From: G963674835 sp963674835
Lineage (GTDB): Bacteria; Planctomycetota; Planctomycetia; Pirellulales; Thermoguttaceae
Direction of reading: 5' to 3'
NCBI GenBank assembly: GCA_963674835.2
Contig: CAXXKC010000001.1
Location: forward strand, 62,001-126,000
Length of the DNA stretch: 64,000 nucleotides
The notes below the pieces were generated by a model. It searched no databases and was not told the DNA's origin. It saw nothing but the letters and a program-made list of their open reading frames with translations. Positions within the stretch are counted from its first letter, which is position 1, and each line of letters begins with the position of its first letter. Shown in pieces: positions 51,574 through 60,501 of the stretch. A program made the position numbers and the translations under genes.

Positions 51574-54087
51574 CTATTCGTATTGGATGGCTTGGCCGAT
51601 GAGGAGGCGGGCAGCGCGGGTGGCGGGGAGGAACGAAGCGGCGATGGTGAGGACGAGGCCGAAGGATATGCAGCCGACGATCACCTCGGGGCGAAGGTCG
51701 AAGTCGACCGGGTGGCCGGTGACGGTGTCGCTGACGCGGTTGACGATGAAGGCGACCAGCTCGCCCATGGCGGCGCCCGGGAGGAGCCCGACGATGCCCA
51801 TGACGGCGGCCTGAGCGACGACGTATTTGCGGATTTGGCCGCGGCTCATACCGACGACGCGCAGGAGGCCCAGTTCGCGGGTTTGCTCGAGGACGTTCAT
51901 GGTCAGAGTGTTGACCATGCCGAAAGCGGCCACGACGAAGCCGATGACGAGCATGCCCCACATCGTCGCGTTGAAGCCTGAGATGAGGCTTTCGATCATG
52001 CGGGTGAGGTCGGCCGTCGAGGAGAGGAGGAGGCCGGTTTTCTCGCAGAGCTTGCGCAGCGCGGCGGCGACTTCGGCTTTGCGATTGGGATCCACGCGGA
52101 TCAGCAATGCGCTGATTTCGTTGAGGCCGAAGAGCTTCTTGGCGGTGGCATCCTGGAGGTAGATGACCGTGCCGTTCATGATGTAGTCGTCGACGGTCCC
52201 GGCGATAGTGAGCTTGCGCGGGCCCTCCTTGGTGGAGAGGGTGATGGTGTCGCCGACCTTCTTCTTGAGTCGCCGCGCCAGGACGGTGGAGATGACGGCG
52301 TCGCCGCGGGCCAAGCCGCTGCGCACGTCGGCGGGATCGCCCTGGTAGAGGTCGAGCGAGAGCGGGGCGTCAGGCGGGAAGGCGCGGGCAACGACCATGA
52401 CCAGTTGGTCTTCGGCTTTGCCGCTGGTGAAGGTCCAGGGTTCGACGCTGGTGATTCCGGGGATTTGGCGGACTTCGTTGAGGATGCCGTCGGTCAGCGC
52501 GGGGGATTCGCCGCTGGTGAGGTCGAACATCATCGTGGTGCGGACGAGGAAGTCGCCGATGATGGCCCGGTCGACCCATTGGCGGATATCCTGGGTGCTG
52601 TTCAGCACGCTATTGCCCATGCCGACGCTCATGACCACGGCGACGAACAAGACGCCGGCCGTGAGGCTGGAGCGGGTGCGCTGGCGGAGGATCTGGCGGC
52701 AGGCGAGGAAGAGGTTGGCTCCGGACTGCTGCTGGAAAAGGCCGCTGATGAGCCAGACGATGGCGGTGAGAATCCAGGGGATGAGGAGGCTCATGCCGGC
52801 CAGCGACGTGGCGACGACGGCAGGCGCGGCGGCGGCGGGGAGGATTTCATGGTAGAGGAAGAAGCTGCCGCCGAGGCCGACGATCGTGAGGATGGCGGCG
52901 ATCCAGATGGACGTGTGGCCTCTGCGATCGGCGGCATCGATCGGCACGGGACGCATGCCTTCCAGCGGCGTGATGCGCATGGCGGCCCAGGCGGGGAGGA
53001 TGACCGCGACGAGCGAGAGGGCCGGCCCGAGCACGGCGACCTTGACGAGCGAGGCGACATCGAGCTGGACGACCGGGAGCGTGGTCTGGTAAATGTGCTC
53101 CATGACACGCATAAGGAGCATCGCGCAGCCGATTCCGACGAGGATGCCCAGCGCGGTTCCGACGACGCCGAAGAGCACGCCTTCGCGAAGGACGAGGCGC
53201 ACGATCTGGGAGCGAGTGGCACCGATGCTGCGGAGCGTGGACAGTTGGCGGCGCCGCTCGGTGAGGTTCATGAAGAACGAATTGAGAACGATGAAGACGG
53301 CGGCGACGACGGAGAGGGTCGCAGCCATATTGAGGCCTTGTTCGGACGTGAAGAGGGTTTCGCGAGCCATTTCGGTCCTGGCGGCGGGCGGATCGACGGA
53401 GAAGCCCTTGGGAAGTCGGCCAGCAAGGTCTTTTTGGACCTGTTCTTGCGAGGCTCCCTTGTCCAGAACGATGTGAATGGTGCTGAGCTGGTCTGGGGCC
53501 CGGAACCAATACTGGGCGGTGGGAAGCGACATGAAGAGGACGCTACCCCCTTGGAAGGCGGCCGCGCCGCGCGGGGCCAAGAGGCCGGAGACCTGGAAGC
53601 GATGCGGCCGGCGGCGGGTGTAGAGGAGCACGCTGTCGCCGACGCGAATGCCGAGGCTCTTGGCGAAGCCGGCTTCGAGGAGGATCTGGTCGTCGCCGGG
53701 GAACGATTTGCCTTCTTCGAAGACATAGTCGCGGGCCTGGGGCTCTCTGCGAGGATCGATTCCGAGGACGAGGAACGTGAAGCGGCGGGACTCGTGGATG
53801 AGGATGGTCCGGCGCTGGAGGAGAGGCACGGCGGCCTCGACGCCCGGAGTGTTTTGGACGTCTTTGAGGACGGAGCTGTCGAAGCTATCGGTCCCGTCGG
53901 CGCGGACTTCGAGGGCGGCACGGCCGGCGAGCGTTTGGTACATTTGATCGAGCGAGCTGCGCGTGGTGGTGATGGATATGGAGATCGCCAGGACGGTGGC
54001 GACGCCGATGGCCACGCTGGAGAAGGTGAGCAGCGCCCTGCCCGGCCGTCGAACGATCTCGTTGGAGAGGAACCACCAGGGCAACAT
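51574..54087 (-). CDS. FtsX-like ABC transporter permease
   Basis: 837 residues. An N-terminal membrane helix (LLTFSSVAIGVATVLAISISI, quoted in part) is followed by a MacB-type periplasmic domain (about 45-240), an FtsX domain of three helices (about 260-370), a second set of helices and periplasmic domain (about 420-680), and a final FtsX domain (about 690-837). So it is a double-FtsX permease, as in LolCE-like or antimicrobial-peptide exporters, one polypeptide replacing two subunits. It starts two bases after the ATPase stop and forms an operon with it. Likely role is mechanotransmission or lipoprotein/lipid handling; substrate unknown. Confidence 0.9.
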   Translation of the reverse strand: MLPWWFLSNEIVRRPGRALLTFSSVAIGVATVLAISISITTTRSSLDQMYQTLAGRAALEVRADGTDSFDSSVLKDVQNTPGVEAAVPLLQRRTILIHESRRFTFLVLGIDPRREPQARDYVFEEGKSFPGDDQILLEAGFAKSLGIRVGDSVLLYTRRRPHRFQVSGLLAPRGAAAFQGGSVLFMSLPTAQYWFRAPDQLSTIHIVLDKGASQEQVQKDLAGRLPKGFSVDPPAARTEMARETLFTSEQGLNMAATLSVVAAVFIVLNSFFMNLTERRRQLSTLRSIGATRSQIVRLVLREGVLFGVVGTALGILVGIGCAMLLMRVMEHIYQTTLPVVQLDVASLVKVAVLGPALSLVAVILPAWAAMRITPLEGMRPVPIDAADRRGHTSIWIAAILTIVGLGGSFFLYHEILPAAAAPAVVATSLAGMSLLIPWILTAIVWLISGLFQQQSGANLFLACRQILRQRTRSSLTAGVLFVAVVMSVGMGNSVLNSTQDIRQWVDRAIIGDFLVRTTMMFDLTSGESPALTDGILNEVRQIPGITSVEPWTFTSGKAEDQLVMVVARAFPPDAPLSLDLYQGDPADVRSGLARGDAVISTVLARRLKKKVGDTITLSTKEGPRKLTIAGTVDDYIMNGTVIYLQDATAKKLFGLNEISALLIRVDPNRKAEVAAALRKLCEKTGLLLSSTADLTRMIESLISGFNATMWGMLVIGFVVAAFGMVNTLTMNVLEQTRELGLLRVVGMSRGQIRKYVVAQAAVMGIVGLLPGAAMGELVAFIVNRVSDTVTGHPVDFDLRPEVIVGCISFGLVLTIAASFLPATRAARLLIGQAIQYE

Positions 54088-54089
54088 GG

Positions 54090-54821
54090 TCAGCTCGCCT
54101 CGTGGGCCCCATACGGCGAATCATCGCCAGGGGCGGTCGGCAGCGGATCCCGCTCGAGGAGACCGTCGCGCAGATGGAGCACATGATCGGCGAGGGCAGC
54201 GACGGCCGGATCATGGGTGATGAGGACGATCGTCTGCCCATGGTCGTCGACGAGACGGCGGAGGAGCCGCATGACGCGCTGTCCGTTGGCGGTGTCGAGA
54301 CTGCCGGTCGGCTCGTCGGCCAGGAGGACGACGGGCTTGATGACCAGGGCGCGGGCGATGGCAACGCGTTGCTGCTCTCCGCCGGATAGTTTGCCGGGGA
54401 GATGGCTGCGGCGATGGCCGATTTCGACGATATCGAGAGCCTCGCGCGCGCGGCGACGGGCCATGCCCGAACTGACATTGTCGAGCAGAAGCGGCAGGGC
54501 GACGTTTTCCTCGGCGGTGACCGTGGGAAGCAGGTTGAACGACTGGAAGACGCAGCCGACCTGCCGGCGGCGGAGAAGAGTGCGCTGTTGGTCGGTGAGC
54601 GTGGCCAGATCGTCGCCGTTGATGAGGACCTGGCCGGAGGTGGGCGGCTCGATGCCCAGCAAGACATGGAGCAGGGTGCTCTTGCCGGAACCGGATGGCC
54701 CCATGATGGCGAGAAACTCGCCGGCGGAGACAGCGAGATCGATCCCTCGCAGGGCTTCGACAGAGGCTTCGCCCGTGCCGAACTGCTTGGTTATTCCGCG
54801 CGCTTCGATGACGTACGCCAT
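54090..54821 (-). CDS. ABC transporter ATP-binding protein (LolD/MacB type)
   Basis: 243 residues from the ATG at 54821. Walker A GPSGSGKST (about 41-49), Q-loop CVFQSFNLLPTVTAEENVAL, signature KLSGGEQQRVAIARAL, Walker B VVLLADEPTGSLD and switch His in LITHDPAVA are intact. The sequence SFNLLPTLTA-like after the Q-loop is typical of FtsE/LolD/MacB ATPases that pair with FtsX permeases, matching the next gene. A strong promoter lies 46 bases upstream. Confidence 0.94.
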   Translation of the reverse strand: MAYVIEARGITKQFGTGEASVEALRGIDLAVSAGEFLAIMGPSGSGKSTLLHVLLGIEPPTSGQVLINGDDLATLTDQQRTLLRRRQVGCVFQSFNLLPTVTAEENVALPLLLDNVSSGMARRRAREALDIVEIGHRRSHLPGKLSGGEQQRVAIARALVIKPVVLLADEPTGSLDTANGQRVMRLLRRLVDDHGQTIVLITHDPAVAALADHVLHLRDGLLERDPLPTAPGDDSPYGAHEAS

Positions 54822-54866
54822 ATCTTCCTTGCTCGGCCGGCTTGCGGCGGTGTTCCTAAGCGAGCC

Positions 54867-54896
54867 ATTGTAAGGAACGAGTGCCGCCTTGGTCAA
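54867..54896 (-). promoter_or_regulatory. Predicted sigma-70 type promoter of the FtsX-type ABC operon
   Basis: On the minus strand TTGACC (54896-54891), an 18-base spacer and TACAAT (54872-54867). The ATPase start is 46 bases further. Confidence 0.6.
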
Positions 54897-55091
54897 CCTA
54901 AGAGGGGGTGGGGTGATTTAGGCAAACTGTACCACCACCAGGGGCGCTCAGGCTTGCTACCTTTGGTCACGGCGGCTATATTCATGGTTTCATCTGCGTC
55001 GGCCTAGGGGACGGACAACTGCCTAGGGTGCTTGAGTCGGGCACTGGGGCTTAGGGGACCATCTAAGATAAGTCTTTCCTGGAAACAACTT

Positions 55092-55164
55092 GCCAGCGTA
55101 GCTCAATCGGCAGAGCACAGCATTCGTAATGCTGGGGTTAAGGGTTCAACTCCCTTCGCTGGCT
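55092..55164 (+). tRNA. tRNA-Thr (anticodon CGT)
   Basis: 73 bases: acceptor GCCAGCG/CGCTGGC, anticodon stem CAGCA/TGCTG around TTCGTAA (anticodon CGT), T arm AAGGG-TTCAACT-CCCTT, discriminator T, no encoded CCA. The TPR/alpha-CTD gene starts 33 bases after it. Confidence 0.96.
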
Positions 55165-55197
55165 CTTCAGTGTTCAAGCAATGGAGGAGATACGGGC

Positions 55198-56520
55198 ATG
55201 GTGCAAGCCATGGATATTGACGTTAAACAGGTGGTGCTCCAGAGCAGCACGTTCGGTCCGCACGAGGTGGCGCAGCTCGTTCAGGCGATCGCCGTGGACC
55301 CGTCCCACTACCGTGCATTGCGGGAGGCGGTGGCAGAGCTGGAAGACAGGGAAGAGCCCAGCCCGGCGAGTCAAACGCGACTGGGAGTGTGCTTGCACCT
55401 GTTGGGCCGATATTCGCTGGCAGCGGAAACGCTCAATTCGGCAGACGGGGGCGGCCTGGCGCAGTACTGGCTGGGCCGATCGCGTTTTGCCTTGGAGCGG
55501 TACGACGCGGCGATCGAAGCCTATAAGGCGGCCAAGACGGCCGGCTACAACGCGGACGCGTGTATGTTGGGCTGTGCCGAGGCGCTGCGTTACGCCGGCA
55601 AGCGCGACGAGGCGTTGGCCGTATTGGACGAGCTGTCGGGGGCGGTCGAGCAGACGGCCGAGTACCTGTATCAGCGCGGAGCGACGGTGGCGTCGATCGG
55701 CGGAAATCCGACTGAGGTCGTGGCGCTGTACGAACGGGCCGTGGAATCGGACAACAACCACGCCGGGGCGCTTTTCGGTCTGGCCATGGAGAATGACCGA
55801 CGTGGAAACGATCGGGAGGCACTGGATCTGTACAAGCGTTCGGTTGCCCACTTCCCGCCGCACATCGGCTCGCTGATGAACCTGGCGCTGATGTACGAGG
55901 ATCGGGGCGAGTACGATCGGGCTGTGCAGTGTTATCAGCGGGTGCTGGACATGTGGCCGAATCACGATCGTGCGGCGCTGTTCTTGAAGGACGCGCAAGC
56001 ATCGAGCGACATGTACTACGACGAGGACGCGGCGCGGAAGCGCGACCGGATGAGCCAGGTGCTGGGGATTCCGGTGACGGATTTCGAGCTGTCGGTCCGC
56101 AGCCGAAACTGCCTGCAGAAGATGGGCATCATGACGTTGGGCGACCTGTGCCGCTCGACCGAGCAGGAATTGCTCAGCAGCAAGAACTTCGGCGAAACGA
56201 GCCTTGTCGAGATCAAAGAGATGCTGGCCTCGAAGGGGCTGCGGCTGGGACAGCTCGCACCGGAGCGTTATACGGTGGACGTGTTCGAGCCGGAATCGCT
56301 GTCGGCAGACGAGCAGGCGCTGCTGGGCCGGCCGATCGCCGATCTGAATCTGTCGGTGCGGGCGAGGAAGTGCATGATTCGGTTGGGAATCAGCACGATC
56401 GGCGAGTTGATCCGCCGCACGGGCGACGAGCTGCTGGAGTGCAAGAACTTCGGCGTGACCAGCCTGAACGAAGTGCGCGAGAAGCTGGTTTCGCACGGAC
56501 TGAAGCTTCGGGGCGACTGA
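55198..56520 (+). CDS. TPR protein with two RNA polymerase alpha C-terminal domains
   Basis: 440 residues from the ATG at 55198, nine bases after GGAGGA. Residues about 55-270 are tetratricopeptide repeats (LAQYWLGRSRFALERYDAAI, LYERAVESDNNHAGALFGLA, LMYEDRGEYDRAVQCYQRV). Two copies of the RpoA C-terminal domain follow, about 292-351 and 378-437. The first keeps the DNA-contact Arg and Asn (RSRNCLQ, Arg301, Asn304). The second has RARKC with Lys391 for the Asn. In both, the Lys pair of NLGKKSL is replaced (NFGETSL, NFGVTSL). There is no RpoA N-terminal domain, so it cannot assemble polymerase. Inference: an adaptor that touches UP-element-like DNA or transcription factors while binding partners through its TPRs. 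Confidence 0.9.
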   Translation: MVQAMDIDVKQVVLQSSTFGPHEVAQLVQAIAVDPSHYRALREAVAELEDREEPSPASQTRLGVCLHLLGRYSLAAETLNSADGGGLAQYWLGRSRFALERYDAAIEAYKAAKTAGYNADACMLGCAEALRYAGKRDEALAVLDELSGAVEQTAEYLYQRGATVASIGGNPTEVVALYERAVESDNNHAGALFGLAMENDRRGNDREALDLYKRSVAHFPPHIGSLMNLALMYEDRGEYDRAVQCYQRVLDMWPNHDRAALFLKDAQASSDMYYDEDAARKRDRMSQVLGIPVTDFELSVRSRNCLQKMGIMTLGDLCRSTEQELLSSKNFGETSLVEIKEMLASKGLRLGQLAPERYTVDVFEPESLSADEQALLGRPIADLNLSVRARKCMIRLGISTIGELIRRTGDELLECKNFGVTSLNEVREKLVSHGLKLRGD

Positions 56521-56643
56521 TAGTGCGGGGTTGAGGCCGCCGCGTTGAACCGTGCATGATCTGTGCGCGGCCTCCGGCCGTGCGTTTCTGCTGGCCGGCT
56601 TGGTTTCGGTCGGCTCGCGCGAATTGGCTATGCCAAGGTCTTT

Positions 56644-57786
56644 ATGAGCGCTTCGGGTTTCGCTTTTGCCGTGCACCATGTCGATGCGGGCTGTGCCTCG
56701 CGGCGGAGCACGCTGGTTACGCCTCACGGACCGGTGGAGATGCCGGCCTTTATGCCCGTCGGAACGCTGGGCACCGTCAAGGGGATCGAGGTGCGCCAGC
56801 TTCGGGAGACCGGCGCGCAGATGGTGCTGGGCAACACGTACCATCTGACGCTACGGCCGGGCGAGGAGGTTGTGGCGGCGCTGGGTGGATTGCACCGCTT
56901 CATGGGCTGGGACGGGCCGATTCTGACCGATAGCGGCGGGTTTCAACTGTTTAGCCTGGCGCGACTGATCCGGGTGACGGACGAACATGCGGTGTTTCGT
57001 TCGCACATCGACGGGCGATTGCTGGAACTGTCGCCGGAGCGGGCGGTGCGCATTCAGGAGGCGCTGGGGAGCGATGTGGCAATGGTTCTGGATCACGTGG
57101 TCGGCTTGCCCAACGAGCCGGACGTGATCCGCGACGCGACGGAACGGACCGTGCGCTGGGCAGAACGATGCCGGGACGCCGCGCGGCGATCGGACCAGGT
57201 GCTGTTTGCGATCGTGCAAGGCGGGCTGGACGCGGAACTGCGCGGATGGTGCGCCGAGCAGTTGGCGCGGCTGGAGTTTCCGGGGTACGCGGTGGGTGGA
57301 TTGAGCGTGGGGGAGACGCCGGAAGAGATGGTTCGGGCGTTGGACGCGACCGTGCCGATGCTGCCTGCGGACCGGCCGCGGTACTTGATGGGCGTGGGGC
57401 GGCCGGAAGATCTGCTGGAAGGCGTGTACCGAGGCATCGACCTGTTCGATTGCGTGATGCCGACGCGGAACGGCCGCAACTCGATGGCGTTTAGCGACGG
57501 CGGCCGGCTGCGGCTGCGGAACCTGAAGTACGAACGGGACCCAAGGCCGATCGAGGAGGGTTGCCCTTGCGCGGCGTGCCGGCGGAGCCGGGCATACCTG
57601 CGTCATCTGTTTATGGCCGGCGAGATGCTGGGCCCGATTCTGCTGTCGATTCACAACCTGACGTATTATCAGCGGCTGCTTGCGGGAGCGCGCGCGGCGA
57701 TTATGAAGGATCGCTTTGCGGAATTCCGGCGGGATAAGATCGAAGGATGGAGCCGAGGCGAGGATGAGGAAGGTGGAGTTGAGTGA
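56644..57786 (+). CDS. tgt: tRNA-guanine transglycosylase
   Basis: 380 residues; ATG at 56644 gives the normal N-terminus (GFAFAVHHVD). Inserts preQ1 at position 34 of GUN-anticodon tRNAs. The base-recognition motif DSGGFQLFSL contains the general-acid/base Asp (about residue 98), GGLSVGE is the substrate loop, FDCVMPTRNGRN has the covalent nucleophile Asp (about residue 273), and Zn ligands are CPCAAC with the later HNLTYY His. All are intact. No queC/D/E/F or queA gene is in the window; yajC-secDF, which often follows tgt in bacteria, is 12 kb away here. Confidence 0.96.
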   Translation: MSASGFAFAVHHVDAGCASRRSTLVTPHGPVEMPAFMPVGTLGTVKGIEVRQLRETGAQMVLGNTYHLTLRPGEEVVAALGGLHRFMGWDGPILTDSGGFQLFSLARLIRVTDEHAVFRSHIDGRLLELSPERAVRIQEALGSDVAMVLDHVVGLPNEPDVIRDATERTVRWAERCRDAARRSDQVLFAIVQGGLDAELRGWCAEQLARLEFPGYAVGGLSVGETPEEMVRALDATVPMLPADRPRYLMGVGRPEDLLEGVYRGIDLFDCVMPTRNGRNSMAFSDGGRLRLRNLKYERDPRPIEEGCPCAACRRSRAYLRHLFMAGEMLGPILLSIHNLTYYQRLLAGARAAIMKDRFAEFRRDKIEGWSRGEDEEGGVE

Positions 57787-57825
57787 CGGGGTGGCGGGGG
57801 GATGGTCGGGAGTTGGTCTCGGGCC

Positions 57826-57857
57826 GGCACAGCCGGGGGCGACTGTGCTACATGGGG
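57826..57857. repeat. Dispersed palindromic repeat, family B copy
   Basis: GGCACAGCCGGGGGCGACTG then TGCTACATGGGG; one mismatch in the arms. Between the convergent tgt and H+-ATPase genes. Confidence 0.7.
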
Positions 57858-57969
57858 GCGGGTATGCGACATGGAGTGTGAACGACGCAGGGCTCGGCGT
57901 GGGGCGCCGAGCCCTGCGGTCGTGGAGTTGGCGGAGGTCGGTAAGGACCGGTGAAGGTCCGTGCCTTCG

Positions 57970-60501
57970 TTACTGCTTGGGCGACACCGGGTGCGAGTGG
58001 AACGACTTGTGGAAGCGCCCCAACCAGCGAAGGTGCCGCGGCGCGGTGTGGTTGATGTGGTGGTAAACTTCCAGCTTCGCCCAATCTTCGATGAAGATCC
58101 ACACGATGCAGTATACCCAGACCAACCCGATCGCAGCCCATGAGATCGGCGTCACGAGTCCGAAGCCAAAGGCGACCAGGAACGTGGCGGCGAGCTTGGT
58201 GAGGATGGCCGACCAGAGGACGATCGGCGCGGGATAGGGTTTGGTCAGGAAGGGCCGCTTGGTGCGGGCAACGAAGAGGGTGAGGTGGCCCGCGACGGCC
58301 AGCTTGAGGAAGATGAAGGTCTGGATTTCGGCATCGGACAGTCCCATCCACAGCTTGGCGATGAGGAGGATACCGAAGGTCTCGACGACACCGATCAAGC
58401 CGAGGACCGTGGAGACGGACAATACGCGTCTCATGTCCCAGTGGACGGGCTTGGGTTCGAGCCAAGTGTTGTCGTAGGCGATCGTCATGATCGGCAGGTC
58501 GTTGAAGAAGGCCAACAAGATAATCATGATGGCCGTGATGGGATAGAAGTTGAAGACCAGCATGGCCGCGACCACGAAGAACATGATGCGAATGGTCTCG
58601 GTGATGCGGTAGATGGCGTAGCTGTTCATCCGCTCGAAGATCTTGCGGGCCTCTTCGACGGCCTGGACGATCACCGAGAGCCCCGGCGCGGTCAGGACGA
58701 GCGCGGCGGCGGCACGGGCGGCGTCGGTGGCCCCGGAGACGGCGACGCCGACTTCGGCCTGTTTGAGCGCGGGGGCGTCGTTGACGCCATCGCCGGTCAT
58801 GCCGACGATGTGCCCGCGTTTCTGGAGGACCTCGACAATGGCGTACTTGTGTTCGGGGAACACTTGGGCGAAGCCGTCGGCGGCCTCGACCTGAGCGGCC
58901 ATGCTGGAGGACATCGACTCGGGATTGAAGTCGCGTTGGAAGAACTCGTCGGCGGCGTGGATGTTCTGGCCGAGGCCGAGGTCGGCAGAGACCTGTTTGG
59001 CGATGGCGAGGTTGTCGCCGGTGACCATCTTCACTTCGATACCGTGCGCGTTCGCCTGACGGATGGTCTCGGCGGAGTCGGGGCGCGGTGGATCGAACAG
59101 CGGCACGACGCCGAGGAACTGCCACGACTTGGCATCGTCGCTGCGGGCGACGCCCAGGGTACGGTAACCCTTCTTGGCGAACTCGTCGACCTTGGCGTTG
59201 GCGCGCTGGGCGAGATCGTCGTTCGGCTTGCAGAGGGCGAGGATCGCCTGGGGGGCCCCCTTGGTGACGCGGAAGGTCTTGCCGTCGGAGGCTTTGATCG
59301 CCGCTTCAGTGCGTTTGTGCACGGGGTCGAAGGGGGTGAAGGACGTTTGGGTATACGTATCGAGGGTCTTGCGGTCCTCGAGGCCCTGGATGACGGCCAG
59401 GTCGATGGCGTCGGCATCCTCTTCCTTGGAGGCGAGAGCCCCGGCGAGGATCAGCTCCTGGGCATCGGCTGCACCGAAGGCAACGGGATCGCCGAGGGTG
59501 AGCTTGTTCTGCGTGAGCGTTCCGGTCTTGTCGGAGCAGAGGATATCGATGCCGGCGATTTCCTCGATGGATTGCAGCCGCGAGACGATCGCTTTCATCC
59601 GCGACAAGGCCAGTGCGCCCACGGCCATGGTAACCGAAAGGACGGCGGGCATAGCCACAGGGATGGCGGCAACGACGAGGATGAGCACGAACTGGAAGAC
59701 GGCCAAGGGTTCCTGGTGGCGGAACAACTGGGTCAGCACGAGGACTGCGGCCAGCGCGAGGCTGAGGTAGATGAGGTAGTCGCCGATGTTGAGCAGTGCT
59801 TTTTGGAAGTGGGAGACGGCGCCTGCCTTCTCGACGAGCTTGGCGGTGCGTCCGAAGAAGGTATTGCCGCCGGTGGCCGTGACGATGGCGACCATTTCAC
59901 CTTGTCGCACGATCGAGCCGGAGTAGGCGAGGTCGCCGGACTTCTTCTCGGCCGGAAGCGACTCGCCGGTAAGAGCGGATTGATCGACGCTGAGGTAATC
60001 GCCTTCGATCAGCTTGGCATCGGCGGGAACGATATCGCCGAGGCGCAGACGAATGACGTCGCCGGGAACGAGCTCGGCGGCGGCCGTGCTGGTCCACTTT
60101 CCGTTGCGCTTGACGCGCGCCTTGAGGGCCAGTTTCTGCTTGAGGGCGGCGATGGCGTTGCCGGCCTGGTACTCTTCCCAGAAGCCGATGACGGCGTTGA
60201 AGATGAGCAGGGCCAGGATCACGCCGAGGTCGACCCAGTGGTGGACGATCGCGGAGAGGATTGCGGCGATCTCGATCATCCAGGGAATCGGCCCCCAGAA
60301 GTAGAGCAAGAACTTTCGCAGGGGATGGACTTTTTCTTCGGCCAACGCGTTGGGGCCGTACTGTGCGAGCCTCCGGCGCGCTTCCTCGTCGGTGAGCCCC
60401 TCGGAAGAGGACCCCAATCGGCGTTGGACCTCTTGGGTAGACAGTCCGGCAAGATCTGTTGGCGGTTGGGACTCAGTTGGCATCGATGATTTGACCATCA
60501 C
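57970..60501 (-). CDS. Plasma-membrane H+-ATPase type P-type ATPase (P3A)
   Basis: 843 residues from a GTG seven bases after GAGGAG; an ATG immediately follows it. Order: N-terminal cation-ATPase domain (EARRRLAQYGPNALAEEK), two helices, actuator TGES (SALTGESLP), helices with PVAMPAVLSV in M4, phosphorylation motif DKTGTLTQNK (Asp near 325), nucleotide domain with TKGAPQAI, hinge GDGVNDAPALKQA, then the remaining helices. M4 PVAMPAVLS and the lack of N-terminal metal-binding sites match the proton-exporting P3A group of plants, fungi and some bacteria and archaea. No C-terminal autoinhibitory domain. It exports H+ at the expense of ATP. Confidence 0.93.
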   Translation of the reverse strand: MMVKSSMPTESQPPTDLAGLSTQEVQRRLGSSSEGLTDEEARRRLAQYGPNALAEEKVHPLRKFLLYFWGPIPWMIEIAAILSAIVHHWVDLGVILALLIFNAVIGFWEEYQAGNAIAALKQKLALKARVKRNGKWTSTAAAELVPGDVIRLRLGDIVPADAKLIEGDYLSVDQSALTGESLPAEKKSGDLAYSGSIVRQGEMVAIVTATGGNTFFGRTAKLVEKAGAVSHFQKALLNIGDYLIYLSLALAAVLVLTQLFRHQEPLAVFQFVLILVVAAIPVAMPAVLSVTMAVGALALSRMKAIVSRLQSIEEIAGIDILCSDKTGTLTQNKLTLGDPVAFGAADAQELILAGALASKEEDADAIDLAVIQGLEDRKTLDTYTQTSFTPFDPVHKRTEAAIKASDGKTFRVTKGAPQAILALCKPNDDLAQRANAKVDEFAKKGYRTLGVARSDDAKSWQFLGVVPLFDPPRPDSAETIRQANAHGIEVKMVTGDNLAIAKQVSADLGLGQNIHAADEFFQRDFNPESMSSSMAAQVEAADGFAQVFPEHKYAIVEVLQKRGHIVGMTGDGVNDAPALKQAEVGVAVSGATDAARAAAALVLTAPGLSVIVQAVEEARKIFERMNSYAIYRITETIRIMFFVVAAMLVFNFYPITAIMIILLAFFNDLPIMTIAYDNTWLEPKPVHWDMRRVLSVSTVLGLIGVVETFGILLIAKLWMGLSDAEIQTFIFLKLAVAGHLTLFVARTKRPFLTKPYPAPIVLWSAILTKLAATFLVAFGFGLVTPISWAAIGLVWVYCIVWIFIEDWAKLEVYHHINHTAPRHLRWLGRFHKSFHSHPVSPKQ

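Noticed and set aside
58285..60489. 734-codon plus-strand frame opposite the H+-ATPase
   Set aside because: Antisense shadow; Gly/Asp/Glu/His-rich composition, no domain.
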